Shown: positions 11,531 through 23,900 of the stretch, one piece after another | Layout of the letters: each line of letters starts with the position of its first letter | Position numbering within the stretch: the stretch's first letter is position 1 | NCBI RefSeq assembly: GCF_040712315.1 | Contig: NC_134024.1 | Coordinates: 3,309,158-3,373,157 of the forward strand | Direction of reading: 5' to 3' | Length of the DNA: 64,000 nucleotides | Source of the DNA: Castanea sativa | Taxonomy: Eukaryota > Streptophyta > Magnoliopsida > Fagales > Fagaceae | Notes under the pieces: model-generated | The model's input: the letters and a program-made list of their open reading frames with translations, nothing else | What the model was told of the DNA's origin: nothing | The model's database searches: none | Program-made: the position numbers and the translations under genes

Positions 11531-11830
11531 TTCGGTCTATTCAATCTAGTTCGGTTAAGTTCAGTCCAATTCAATCTATTTCAGTCCATTTCAGTCAAAT
11601 CTGTCCAATTAGGTCGATTTGGTCTTCTTCGGTCAATTTGGTCCAATATGTCCACTTCGGTCTATTCAATCCATTCGGTCCAATTCACCTTATTTGGTCC
11701 ATCCGGTCTACTTCGGTCTATTTCAATCCACTTCAGTCAGATCGATCCACTTCGGTCTACTTCGATCCATTGGATCTACCTTAGTTCACTTCAGCCCAAT
11801 TTGGTCTAATTCGGTCCATTTGGTCTAATT
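11531..11830. repeat. Degenerate TTCGGTCYA tandem array
   Basis: About 300 bp of 8-10 bp units such as TTCGGTCTA, TTCAGTCCA and TTTGGTCCA. The unit is the reverse complement of the AGACCAAAT family at 842-1347 (TTTGGTCT against AGACCAAA), so the two arrays are related and inverted relative to each other. The open frame at 11619-11828 is a translation of the array, not a gene. Confidence 0.75.
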
Positions 11831-11869
11831 TATTATATACTATTTAAAAAAAGATGGGTACTAGATCAT

Positions 11870-12070
11870 GCTTTCGCATGGCTATCTTCACTCTACACTA
11901 CGTAACTAAACTTTCCTTACTTCCAAATGGCTACCCATTCATTAAAGAATTTTGCAACTAATATAATTTAATTTCTTACAGTTTGGAGTGGTTTCAAATT
12001 GAACTAAGTTTTAATGAAATGCACGAACTTTTAAATTGTTTCAATTCACATCCTCAATGAGTTACTATTA
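11870..12070. repeat. Diverged direct repeat, copy 1
   Basis: Contains AAATGGCTACCC, then AATTGAACTAAGTTTTAATGA and TTTTAAATTGTTTCAATTC. The same order of words recurs at 12720-12915. It is an unnamed low-copy repeat, probably a decayed transposon. Confidence 0.5.
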
Positions 12071-12225
12071 ACGAAAAAAGTAACAGAAAATTCACATAAA
12101 ATGTGACTAAATCCTTTTTTTTTTTTTTTAATCTTTACTAAAGCTTATCTAAATACCAAAAAAATAACCCTCCAATGCTAAATTATAAGAGCTCTAGTAC
12201 ATTATATGAGAATTTTAAAATTATA

Positions 12226-12580
12226 CTCCATCCGTTCCAGTTTGTTTGTCTTCTATTCTATTTTGAAATGTCTCAAAATGTTGTTCTACTTCTAAAAATA
12301 AAATTAATTAATTTACTAATATTCCTATTATATCCCTACTTTATTTTCAAAATTATTTGAAAAGAAAACTAACAAATATTTAAAAAATCAATCTAATTAG
12401 GGCACTTTTTTAGTTGCCTCATTAAAGAATAACTCATTTTTTTTTATAAAAAAACTGATAAATTTATTTAAGGGCAGTTTTGTAAATTTATATTTTTTTA
12501 TAAGGCAGACAGATAATAAATGATATTCCCTTAAAAAGTTTGATTTTTTAAACAGGACAAACAAAGTGAGACGGAAGGAG
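12226..12580. mobile_element. Stowaway-type MITE
   Basis: A 355-bp non-coding AT-rich element. The left end is CTCCATCCGTTCCAGTTTGT and the right end is its inverted partner, ACAAAGTGAGACGGAAGGAG. TA is present on both sides (12224-12225 and 12581-12582) as the expected target duplication. CTCCCTCCGT-type ends with TA duplication are the signature of Stowaway (Tc1/mariner-derived) MITEs. Confidence 0.88.
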
Positions 12581-12719
12581 TATAATATTAATAATCAGTT
12601 ATTAAGTTGTTATCATCAAAACACTCACAATACAATTAATATTATATAAATTCATGTCTAGAAAATATTATATCATATTCTATGTAATAAATGCTGGATT
12701 CTAGAAGTAGAAGCATTAG

Positions 12720-12915
12720 TTGTGCCCAGTGACTACTCATACTTTGCACTAAATGGCTACCCTTTGTTAAGGATTGGTAATTGACGCAATCCTTATATAT
12801 AAGTTGGGGTGGATTCCAATTAAACTCTAAATTTTAAAAGTTTGAATTAAACCCATGAAATTTTAAATTGTTTCAGTTCGACGCCCTTAATGAATCACTT
12901 TAGACCATGTAAAGC
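12720..12915. repeat. Diverged direct repeat, copy 2
   Basis: Partner of 11870-12070: AAATGGCTACCC, then CCAATTAAACTCTAAATTTT and TTTTAAATTGTTTCAGTTC in the same order and orientation. The Stowaway MITE lies between the two copies. Confidence 0.5.
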
Positions 12916-13246
12916 TTTAAGATGTACACTATATGTAAATTGTAAAATTATATGACAATCAGTAATTTAGGTATTGAAACAACAAAGTTCGCAATAAAAT
13001 TGATATTACAACCATATGGCAAACTTATATAATTTAGCTAAATTATTCTAATTATATAATTTAGGCTATTTAGCTATTATAAAAAATTATACAATTTAGT
13101 ATATAACTATAAAACATCTACCAGCTTAAGAATTTTACAAAACCGTTATGTTAACTTGATTTTTTTTTTTAATAAAAGAATGTTGACTTGAAATGATAAC
13201 AAAAAATAAACTGATTTGTTATTTTATATATTTCATTACAGATTAC

Positions 13247-13505
13247 ATTCTATAAGGATGGGGTGTAAAATCCATGTTTTACATAATCCAATAAGTGATT
13301 GTCACATCAGCATTTTACTTAAAATTCAATACATTCTACCTCACCTAATAACATCTCGATAGATTCCCAATTTGGTTGGATTTATATATGAGTATTAGAA
13401 TTGATTGAGTGTGATTGTGTTTATTCTTAAATATGTGATAAGATGATGTAGCATGTTGGGATTGGAGGGGTAAAACATGGATTTTACATCACGTCCTTAT
13501 AGAAT
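13247..13505. mobile_element. MITE with ~35-bp inverted repeats
   Basis: The left end ATTCTATAAGGATGGGGTG, followed by TAAAATCCATGTTTTAC, is mirrored at the right end by GTAAAACATGGATTTTAC and CCTTATAGAAT. The 259-bp interior is non-coding. Arm identity is about 90% by eye. The superfamily is not clear, and the flanking bases show no obvious target duplication. Confidence 0.75.
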
Positions 13506-13917
13506 TTAATCTCTTTTCATTATCATTTTATCTTAAGGATATAAATCGTTTATGGGACCTCAAATGATTACCAAAGTAAGTGATTTTTTTTTTTCCATTT
13601 TTTTACTTGCATTGTAAAAATATTTATGGGACAAATTAATTGTCTCTAATAGGTAATAATTCAAATAACAATAGGAAGGAATAAATGAGTTTTGACAAGC
13701 TTTTTAAGAGTAATTTTAAAATGGGATGGTATACATTTAAACGAACTCATTTATTTAGGAGTAATTAAGGAGGCTCATTACTCTATAATTAAATGATAAA
13801 TAAGTAATAAACGTAAAATGTGTCAAACATGTGTGATATGTATAAATTGTTGTTTGCCATATAAAGTTGTAAGTTTATATCATTTTAAAAAAATGGCTTG
13901 TGTCATTGTTGTATTCG

Positions 13918-14076
13918 GAAAATTATTGTGTACTTCCGGAATATCATAAATGCATACTCCATCCTATCAATTGAATGGTGAGTCCTACTAATTAAATTCA
14001 TGGTGATGCCCACCATTAATCTGAGAGGGGAGAGTATGCATTTATGGTATTTTGAGAGTACCTAATAATTTTTTGT
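13918..14076. mobile_element. Foldback MITE
   Basis: A ~160-bp palindromic element: AAATTATTGTGTACT with ATCATAAATGCATACTCC at the left, mirrored by GGAGAGTATGCATTTATGG and GAGTACCTAATAATTTTTT at the right. The outer arm (GAGTACCTAATAATT) matches the arms of the element at 55811-55970, so the two belong to one family. Confidence 0.7.
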
Positions 14077-14196
14077 TGTATTCCTTGATAAAGGGACACA
14101 CATCATTTCATTGCCAATTTTAGAATCCAACTTTTATGATTATATATATGAAAAAGAGTAATGTTAAAGCCACAAAATATATGAGAGCGAGAGAGA

Positions 14197-14372
14197 TATT
14201 AATTATGATAGATAATCAACATTTATGATATTGAAAGCTAATGATAAGAATAGAAATATAAATACTGTTGTGTGTGTGTAGTGTGTACCCGTGATGTATT
14301 AATTATGATGGATAATCAACATTTATGATATCGAAAGCTAGTAATAAGAATTGAAATATAGATATTGTTGTG
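14197..14372. repeat. 100-bp tandem duplication
   Basis: TATTAATTATGATAGATAAT at 14197 recurs at 14297 and stays similar through GAATTGAAATATAGATA. A short GT repeat lies at the junction. Confidence 0.85.
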
Positions 14373-14769
14373 CACATAAACTATCTCATAGTTTTAATAT
14401 ATTTATTAATACAATTTCTTATGTGACATTTAAAAGTTGTGAGTTATCATGTGAGGTGGAGAAATTCATCATCAAAATTCAATGTTGATTTCCATAAATA
14501 AATAAAATATCCAATGTTGATAGTATGTCATTTTTTTAGTGGGAGATATTGTGTCATTTGACCCCTAATAGTTTAATTCTAGTTATCTTGTTGAGTTGTA
14601 ACGATAATTTCTTCTTATTTATCAGCATGGTCTGTTTTCTATTATGTAACACCTCAGCATATCCCATACTCCAAATTAGGTAATTAACTTGCCATTATTG
14701 CCATATCCACCATATAATTAATTGTCTATGGACAATGCTGTTAATCCATAAGTCATTTAAACTGTTCTG

Positions 14770-14778
14770 TATATAAAT
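14770..14778 (+). promoter_or_regulatory. TATA box for the peptide candidate
   Basis: TATATAAAT lies 84 bp upstream of the ATG at 14862. It is followed by a purine/AC-rich leader typical of a plant 5'UTR. The initiation site was not determined. Confidence 0.5.
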
Positions 14779-14861
14779 ATTGCTATGCTCATACAAGTAT
14801 CGACCATTGTAACCCAAATAAGAGTATTAGAGAGAGACACACACACACCACAGAGGAGAAC

Positions 14862-16430
14862 ATGAACAAGTTGGCTGTCTTTGTCGTGGTTTCTTTTGTT
14901 CTTGTATCAAGTCTACTTAACCTTTCTCAAGGTAAAGCTATTTTGATATTTTCGTACGGAATACATATCAAATACCAGTAATTTTCCAAAAATTTAGTAT
15001 TTACGCATCCTAGTTTTTTTTTTAAAATTTTTAATTCGATATCAAAAAAAAAGATTCAAATCTTGGACATTTTTATTGGGAAGACATCAAAATAATGTTA
15101 ATTGAGCTATAGAACTCTTAATGTAGCCCAATGACTTGGTGATATTGTTCAATTTTTTACATGAAGAGATCTTGGATTCACATCCTCCATCCTCACTTGA
15201 AGGGGGAAAAGATTTGTCTTATTCTCTATATTTTCTATCATCAACCTCGCCTAGCTCATTTATTGTTTTCCCCAAATATCCTCTTCAAACGACAAGCTAA
15301 CTTTCATAACTTCCTTTAAAGGGTTTTTTTTTTTTTTTTTTAATGTTTTTTTGTTGCTTCTCTTTCACACAATGTTTGGAGGGGATTTTGATGGAAAATT
15401 AAAAGGACGCATAAAACGAGTATCAAGACTGAGACACGACCTCAAATATTCAGTCCTTTTAGAATTAAGTATGAAGACTCACACATTTCTTTTCTTCAAA
15501 AATAAAAATAATAACACCACAGATTTTTAATATTTAATTGGTATTTGAATATCCAAGAGTTTTATAACTCAATTGATACTTTCTTGTATTTCTAACAGAA
15601 AAATTTAAGGTTCAAATTCCTATACCTCAATTATTATATACTAAAAAAAAAATATGACCAAAACAAAGTGACTTCCATACCTCAGATCATGCAATCCAAA
15701 TCTTAGTAGTTTCTAATTGATTTATTTCCTCTTTACTAATTGATTCTTTGTCCGTAGTAATCCAATTTAGAGAGATTATTTAGAATAATATGGCTCTAAT
15801 ACTATATTAGAATAGATACATAAAACATAACCTTGATTCTATATTAGCAAAAGCAAATCAGTAATGATATATATAAGGAAGAATATGGAAAAGAAAATTA
15901 ACATGGTTTAATCTTAAAGGTCTACAAAAAAACCCTTGATGACTAATTTTTACTATTACATATGTGTTTAGTGAACAATATGATGATGATGATTTAATTA
16001 TAATTGTAAAGTATATCATGCATCACTCTCAGTCTTAGCATGCACCTAATGCTGGAGGATAACTCAATGCATGCAACTCGAGCAGTAAAGGTAACTCAAC
16101 TAACATTATAACAAATTCTGCAAATGCAGAGGGTCAGCAATCAATCGATTCAGAGAAAAACTCAAAGAAAATTAAGGTTGCATGCTGAAAAACGTGTACA
16201 CTCATATATTATATCCTATCATCATGGAGTTGCTTCCATACAAATTATTGCAAGTTACTTTTCTACGTTGATCTGTTTATTTTTACGTGATTTCATGATA
16301 TACAGGCTATAGCAGTTGTAAAGGTGTCCAGAATATGCTATTGAAAGAAGGTTCCAGCCTTGTAGATCACGAGAAATTTCCTTTCTTCACCGCTGCTACA
16401 GTTTACAATAAGTTGACACATGAACCATAA
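14862..16430 (+). CDS. Candidate small secreted-peptide gene
   Basis: I do not recognise this gene. A TATA box and leader precede an ATG opening a 23-codon hydrophobic segment (MNKLAVFVVVSFVLVSS, then LLNLSQ) that looks like a complete signal peptide. It ends at a good donor CAAG|GTAAAG (exon 1, 14862-14931, phase 1). Two downstream segments fit that phase. One begins at 16130 after TTCTGCAAATGCAG and codes EGQQSIDSEKNSKKIK, then either stops at 16188 or splices at 16176. The other begins at 16305 after ATACAG (or at 16332) and codes a 39-40 residue tail ending KLTHEP with TAA at 16430. The mature peptide would be about 20-60 residues and basic. No CLE, RALF, PSK, CEP or GASA signature is visible. 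It may be a real peptide hormone-like gene, an exon remnant, or chance; the signal-peptide exon is the strongest part. Confidence 0.35.
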
Positions 16431-16550
16431 CCAAAAGTTTCCCACTTTAACTCTCACGGGCCCTTACTACTTCATTTTTGTTCAAAGCTTGGAGATAATC
16501 CAAAGCACATGAATCCCATAATAGCAAAAAAAACGCCGCCAAAGATGGAC

Positions 16551-16557
16551 TATATAT
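16551..16557 (+). promoter_or_regulatory. TATA box for first GDSL gene
   Basis: TATATAT lies 73 bp before the start codon at 16630, in a suitable position for a plant core promoter. Confidence 0.5.
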
Positions 16558-16629
16558 GGATGTGTATCCATGCATGGTGCTTTCAACTTGTAAATCAAAC
16601 TCTAGCTAGGGTTAAGGTTGCACTGAAAA

Positions 16630-19600
16630 ATGAAGGGTTTCAGTGAGTTTACATTTTTGTCAGTTGTTTTGGTCTTTCTGTGGTTATGTGCTAAGGCTTG
16701 CTCACAGCCACAGCAACTCCAAGTGCCTTGTTTCTTCATATTTGGTGACTCATTGGTGGATAATGGAAACAATAATAGGATTCTTACGCTTGCTAGAGCC
16801 AATTACAGGCCTTATGGCATTGACTTCCCACAGGGTGCTACTGGCCGGTTTACTAATGGTCGAACTTACGTAGATGCACTTGGTAAGAGCATTGAAGTTA
16901 CGGTGATATTAGTAATATTATAAATTTTACTATATAAATTTTATAAATTTTACTTTATTGACTTTATAAACTAATGTGTCAACTCTTATGCACAAAAAAA
17001 AAAAAAAAAAATTTAAATAAAGAAATTTAATTATATAGTGCTGATGTAGTACTAGTCATATTTATTGTAGTGTTTGTTAAATGGTAAGCTTTTTGCAATA
17101 AATTTAGTAATAATTTTAGCATTTGCCTTGAAATTATGAAAAAGAAAAAAAAAATGTTAGCTAGAAATGGTATGTGTCAATATATATTGAGTGGGAAGGC
17201 TTTACCTGTCCATTTTCCCTAGTAACTTGGTGCTAGTCATGGAATTTAAAAGAAATGGCTTGAAGATACATTGTCATGAACATTTTCCCTACTAAAATTT
17301 CTATAATACGGTTTATGCTAAGGTATGGAACTTATTCTTCTTCTTTTTTTTTTTTGAAAATATTTGCAGCTCAACTTCTAGGGTTTCCAAATTACATCCC
17401 ACCCTATGAAAGGACTAGGGGCGCTGCACTGATTAGGGGAGTGAATTATGCATCAGGGGCTGCTGGCATCCGAGACGAAACAGGAACTAATCTGGTATAT
17501 ATAGAATCAATTATATATAATTGTTGTAAGTGGTAAGGTGGTGGGGGTTAGGGTGGCTTATATATGTATTACATTTTGGTTCAAGTTGACACGAGTTAAC
17601 CTTAGAATTCTAACAATTAAATAATTATATTCACCTATTTCTATTAGTTTAAATTTTTTAGACAAATGATAATTTAACATGTCACCAGAGTAGATGATTC
17701 TAGGTTAGAATCATATTTCCACTCTACATCACATTTTAAAATTAGAAAGTAATCTAAGTCTACGCGTGTGACAATAAATATCGAAATAATGGTTAAATAA
17801 TTAAATGAAATCTACACCTTCCTATTAGCTTTAACAATTTCGGGCAAGCAGTTTAAAAGCAAAAAGGTACAAGTGGTTCTAGCCAGAACCATTGCACCTA
17901 GGAATTTTGGCTCAACCTGAGCTACTGTAGGAGGTCCTAATGCCTCTAGGAATAGGATACATGTGTATGCGTATTTTACAATCATTTATAATGGAAAGTG
18001 AATGGTTTTTATGTGATTATGTATGTGTTTTATAGGGAGATCACACGCCGATGAACCGACAGTTAGCCAGCTTTGCAAGTACAGTGCAAGAGATGAGGAG
18101 GTTCTTCAGAGGAGACAACAATTCCCTCAATAGCCATCTAAGCAAGTGCATCTTCTATTCTGGAATGGGAAGTAATGATTATCTTAACAACTATTTTATG
18201 CCTGACTTCTATACAAGTAGTTCAGATTTCACAGTACAAGCTTATGCTGCTGCACTTCTTCAGGACTACTCACGCCAGCTCACTGTAAGTTGGTGACTCC
18301 AAACTCTAATCACCCCATGAATTTGTCATACTTTAGGATCATAACAAGTAATATATGGCCAATCCTGATTAGTCTGTGGAGTATCCATAATTGACTCCAA
18401 AATTTTGGGTCTAAAGTGTGGTTGTTATTATATTTGTTACTTATTTATTATGTTTATGACATTCATAATGACCGTCTACATTTAAAACCAAAGGTTTAGA
18501 GAGCTTTTCTACTTTCAAGTAGACTATACATGTGCAACCTTTATATTTAAGGTTACCTTTGAATTCTAATTACCAGCATAAAATGAGAAGGTCGCAAAAT
18601 TATGTTCCCAACCCAGAAGGCAGCTTAGAAAAGGAGTTCAACGTTGAGACTTGAGCCTATTTTGGAAAATCAAATTTGCAGATAGCGAGTGAAACACCAA
18701 ATGGTTGGGTTCCAAATTGAAGTTCTTGTGATTTGTTAATTATAACTTAAGATTACAGCTTGAAGTACACATAAAAAAGCCCATAGCAAACACATTAATA
18801 CTGGCAATTATGTAACTTTTTCTACATTATTTGAAATGAATTTCCTATCTCTCACTTGTTTAAACATTTGTTCTTTATTGTGCAGCAATTGTATAGTTTG
18901 GGAGCACGGAAGGTGATTGTAACTGCAGTTGGCCAAATTGGTTGCATACCATATCAACTTGCAAGATATCATGGTAATAGCAGCCGCTGCAATGAAAAAA
19001 TCAATACTGCAGTCTCTCTTTTCAACACAGGGCTCCGGAAACTTGTTGATATTTTCAACGGAGGCCAGTTGCCTGGAGCAAAGTTTGTGTACCTAGACTC
19101 ATATCAGAGCACAAGCGATTTATATCTGAATGCATCCAATTATGGTAATCTACTTTGCACACATATCCAACCATAAACATGGAGCAGCAATTATCAATTT
19201 ACTAATTGTACATTCAAAGATATATGTCAAAATTTGGACTTATGAGGTCTGTTGTTGGTGCCTAAAACATTATTTTTTGATAGCTATTATATTAATATTC
19301 TTTGATCATATCCCCTATTAGATGTACCGGGGCCCATTGCGCCCAAATGTGCTCCTAAGCTCGCAATTTTTGTAAGCTCATACTTGCAGGATAAGTAACC
19401 TAGTCCTAATAGGATCATAATAGGGTTAGGCTAGGTTCTATATGAATTTATTCTACATTCTAGAGTATGTGCTATATATTGCCTACATGCGGTACCTACA
19501 ATGGAAGTATTTAAATTGTCCATTATGTGGTATTGGTATAATTCCATGTGGATATAATGTGGAATCTTCACGTATGAATGATTTTAATTTTTGCTGTGTA

Positions 19601-20062
19601 GTACAGGGCAAAACGTTGTTGGTGATATATTCTACATCTTGATAAGTATAAATATAGAGCTATTTAAGCTAAGCATTCATATTCCAAATGTAATAATGAT
19701 TCACAAACTTACTTTAGAATGTATGACTTCCAACCTTTATTAGTCGGTTAAAATGTGCTTCTAACAGTATAGTAACCCATGATGTTTTCATACACTAATT
19801 TATTTAACTATGCTTTCAAAATTTTGGAAATGGTACAGGATTTGATGTGATAGACAAGGGATGCTGTGGAGTGGGCAGGAACAATGGGCAAATTACTTGT
19901 CTTCCTCTCCAAGAACCATGTCAGAATCGTCAAAAGTACTTGTTCTGGGATGCCTTTCATCCAACCGAGGTGGCAAACATCTATTTCGCCAAGACTTCAT
20001 ACAGTTCACAAACAAAGTCGTACGCATATCCAATTAATATACAACAATTAGTAATGCTTTAA
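16630..20062 (+). CDS. GDSL esterase/lipase, five exons
   Basis: A secreted plant GDSL-type serine hydrolase (SGNH fold) that probably hydrolyses acyl or acetyl esters in the apoplast; the natural substrate is unknown. Exons: 16630-16882, 17370-17494, 18036-18284, 18886-19144, 19839-20062. All have GT-AG borders and join in frame to 369 codons, the usual size. Residues 1-25 form a signal peptide. Block I FIFGDSLVDNGNNN holds nucleophile Ser41; the oxyanion Gly lies in GVNYASGAAGI; block III GMGSNDYLNN carries Asn173; block V DAFHPTE gives Asp333 and His336. The GCCG and CLPLQEPC cysteines near the C terminus are typical of the At1g29670/At5g45670-like group. The next gene is a convergent paralog. 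A polyadenylation-type AATAAA lies at about 20222. No lesions are seen, so it is likely functional. Confidence 0.95.
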
Positions 20063-20900
20063 TAGATTTGGAACTCACTTTGTGTCCCCTCTGAATTGGT
20101 ATCGCTAGTACTGATGTTCTTTATGCCTGGTCATTTTCTGCAAATTCTTGCTTTTGTAGTAAACTCAAGAATGTACTTGCTTACTAAATCATCAGCTGGA
20201 TTTTTCTGTTCTACTTAATGAAATAAAGTCAAGTAACGCCCATCTTATAGATGTTTGGACCATGTTGTCTACAAATTTCACAGTTAGAGATCAATGCAGA
20301 ACCTAGACAACGCTAAAATTTTCTTTAATTCCCATACCATTGGAACATGTGTTCAACTTCAACATACCGGCACAAGTAAGATACTCCTATTAGAACATAC
20401 ATTTGGAAATGGAGTTCATTTAATTAGGAAATGTAATGTTAACTTATGAGGATTGAAAGCTATCCTTGTCCTAAACAGGCTAGGATCCATCATTTCTATT
20501 TCATGATTTAGATTCAACATTGAAATCAAAAGATGTATCTAGTGTCACATTATTTACAGTTTAAATGACACAAGAATGTAGTATATACACTATTAGATAC
20601 AAGAACTAAAATTTGAACCGTAAAATAAAAGTTTGTGTCAAGCTGAAAACCTTATTGATATATTTAGATTCAATTGATTAGGAGGAAATAGCCAAACTAA
20701 TTAAGCAGTTGTAAACACAGCAAAAATACCATCAAAACCAAACAATTAAACTTGTAATTATAGTAGCAGTACACCCACAACCGTTTTCTGATTCTTTTTA
20801 GTTACTACTTCCAATGCTCAAGTGGACATAGGAAAATTCAGAATATAGAAGCATTATAGATTAAGGAAACTATATTGCATGACTATAAGCTGACTAAAAA
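20063..20900. other. Convergent intergenic region
   Basis: 838 bp between the stop codons of the two GDSL genes, which must contain both 3'UTRs. It is AT-rich, and no TE or open frame of note is seen. Confidence 0.6.
20222..20227 (+). terminator. Putative AATAAA polyadenylation signal
   Basis: AATAAA lies 160 bp after the stop codon of the first GDSL gene, within a T-rich 3' context. Plant signals are loose, so this is only a candidate. Confidence 0.4.
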
Positions 20901-23900
20901 CTAATTAGCATCATTATCAAGACTTGCAAGCTGCTCTATGTTCAATGGATAAATCTGGCTTCGGTCTCCACTGAAAGCCTTCCTTGCCATAACCACGTTC
21001 ACTTTTTCTGTTGGGTGGAATGCGTCCCAGAACACATATTGCTCTCGGTTTGGACATGGTGTTTGGTATGGAAGACATGTTATCTGCCCTCTGTTTCGCC
21101 CAATGCCACAGCATCCACGATTTGTAACAGTTAATCCTAAAGAATACAAGTAATACAAATAAGTTAATATGATTTTGGAAAATAGCTAAGTTTCACCTAG
21201 AAATTACCCGATGTGTGACTTAATACATCCCCCACAATACAAACTTATCCAATTCAATTCATATAATCCGGCATCACAAAATATATCTCTATATCATTTG
21301 TTGGTAGCACTTTCACAGTAAGTGACTCCTAGAAAGAAATAAGTTTCCAAAAATAATTATGAAAGGGGTTCTTAAAACACAAAAATGTTAAAAAGAATAT
21401 AAAAAAAAGATGAGAGAAAGAGAGAAATAACACAAGGGATTAAGGTAATTGCCAATTTGGCTTGAATGGCTTGTTTTTACATTATTATTATTCAAATATA
21501 TCCATTGAAAATACATACAGAGAAAATGGTAATATAGGATAGGAAAAATATGATAAAATCATGCATCAAAGACCGTTCGAGTATCAAATTATCAAATGCA
21601 TATTTTTCATGTTTGGATTAGTTTATAAGTAGTCCACAACATATTGATGACAACCCCTTTTATTTTCTAGACTTATTAACACCCATAAAGTCACAATTTT
21701 TATATGGAAGATGTAAACAATGGTAGTAGAAAGTACGTACCATAAGATCTAGAATTGGTGAGGACATCTTCAAACATACTAGCAATGTCAACGTAAGTGA
21801 ATTTGGATCCTGGTAGATTGGTACTGAGCTGATTGATCATTGTCTTCACATTTGCATTGAATGGTGCAACAAGCTGGTTGACTTCGTCTGAGCAACGTCC
21901 AGCTGGGTTTTGGGCCAAGATGCTTGGAATGCAGCCCATCAACCCAAGCCCTGCTATTACAAATTTCCGGGCTCCCAGATTGTATATTTTCTGTGTAAGT
22001 AATAAGTCACATTCACAAATTGATTTAGATTCCACTATCAATCAAGATACTCTCTTAGGCCATCAACAGCCAAATTTATGAGGTTAGTGTGTATTTAGAG
22101 TGGCCTATTTGCTAAAAATGAAAAAAAAAATTACAATTATACCTGAAATAAAAGCGAGACTTTAAAATTTATGCAAAAGTAAACAAGTAATATATATGGA
22201 TCAGGTTTCTGGTGATAATTCGATAGTAATGATATTTTTTGTAGTGTTTTATTGTGGTTCCAATCTCATATCTCACTCACTATCTACCTATAAAAACTAA
22301 TAGGAATCACCAAGCTTATGGGTGACCTAGTTTGGCAAGCCATGTAAAGCTAGACCAATTATGACACTATTCTAACCCATCTTATTTTTTATTTTATTTC
22401 TCTTTTTATTTTGAGTATCAAATGGTAAGGATGTGTCAAATAGAAGTACAAATGTTTGTTGAAGCTCCAATGGCTTAAAAAGATCACAATTGTGTTGTTA
22501 AAGAATTATGGATGGTACATACATTGGTTAATTAACTCATATTTCCAAAGATTTCAAGTTCCAACTCTTTTAAAATATCCATATATAAATGTAAATTATG
22601 GAGGATTACAACTATTAATTACAAGCTTGTGGGTGTTTTTTATAAGAAAATAATTGCAAACAATTCAAGTAAATCTTACAGTGAGTTGCTGGCTATATTG
22701 TGTGACCAAGAGATCAGCAAATTGCTGTCCATTGTACTGGTTCCGGGTTGGGAAATTAGGCATAAGGTAATTATTTAGGTAGTCATTGCTGCCCATCCCA
22801 ACAAAAAATATGCACTGTCCGATTGCCCGAGCCACATCATCAGCCCCAAGATTGGCTGTTATTTGATCAAGGGTGTTCTGGAAGTTGCTGATCTGTTGAT
22901 TGAACGGTATGCGACTCATCTGATGAGATAAATGCAAAAATTAGCTATTAAAAAAGAAAAATGCAAAGACCATTTCTTTCAATGGAAATGATGGACCGTT
23001 TTGATTTTTCATATTGCTTGTTGCTATTTAATGGCTACCATATACATATAAGGCACTGTGAGTTTGCCATGACTTCTAAAATTAATGCATTTATTAGTGC
23101 AATGGCAATATCACATGTAGGTTGGCACTATTATATGGTTCAAGAATTGTGAAAAGTATAAGATAGAGGTTCAAGATGGTAGTATAATTGACAAACACAT
23201 CAAATCCAGTAGTAACATGTCCAAAAATAAATTAATTAAAGTATGCATGCAAAACATAGTGCCACATTGAATATAGAAAAACATGGTGCATACAAAGTTT
23301 CCGCCAGTGGCATCAAGGATTCCAGCAGCTGCTGAGGCATAGTTGACTCCATGAAGCAATTGTGCTCCTGAAGCTTGAGAGAATGCAGGAATCAAAGGAA
23401 GGCCAAGAAGCTCAGCTGCAAACATGTACAAAACACCAAAATTTGTGGTCAATATAGGAGGAAATGAAAAGGAAAAACATTTAGTAATATGCAATTAAAG
23501 AAAATACAGTTAACTATAATACTCGCAAAGAAGAGCAAATCAATATAATTAGTTTATTATCTTTTCCAAAGTCAAGGGAAAATGTAATTGGTTTCACAAA
23601 AGATTTTTTTTTCCCTTTTTTATTCACATAAGTCAAAAATTTGAGGGATATACTGTCTTTTTTCCCCCTCTATGGAATATTATTCCAAAAGCCAAAATTG
23701 TCCCTTTAGTGCATGACACACAGAGTAGAGCTGTACTCAATAGCAACAAGTAAAAAAACAAATTAAGTAAATAATTTGTTGGTGAAAATAATCACATTTA
23801 TAAAAGGGATAGGTTTGGTAGGTGCAAAGGAGACATTAATTAAGAGAGCCTTTAAAAGTTAAGAACCATGTGACGTTAATTCTTCTAAATGCTTTCCTTT

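Noticed and set aside
11619..11828. 69-codon frame rich in RSI and FGLF words
   Set aside because: It is a translation of the TTCGGTCYA array.
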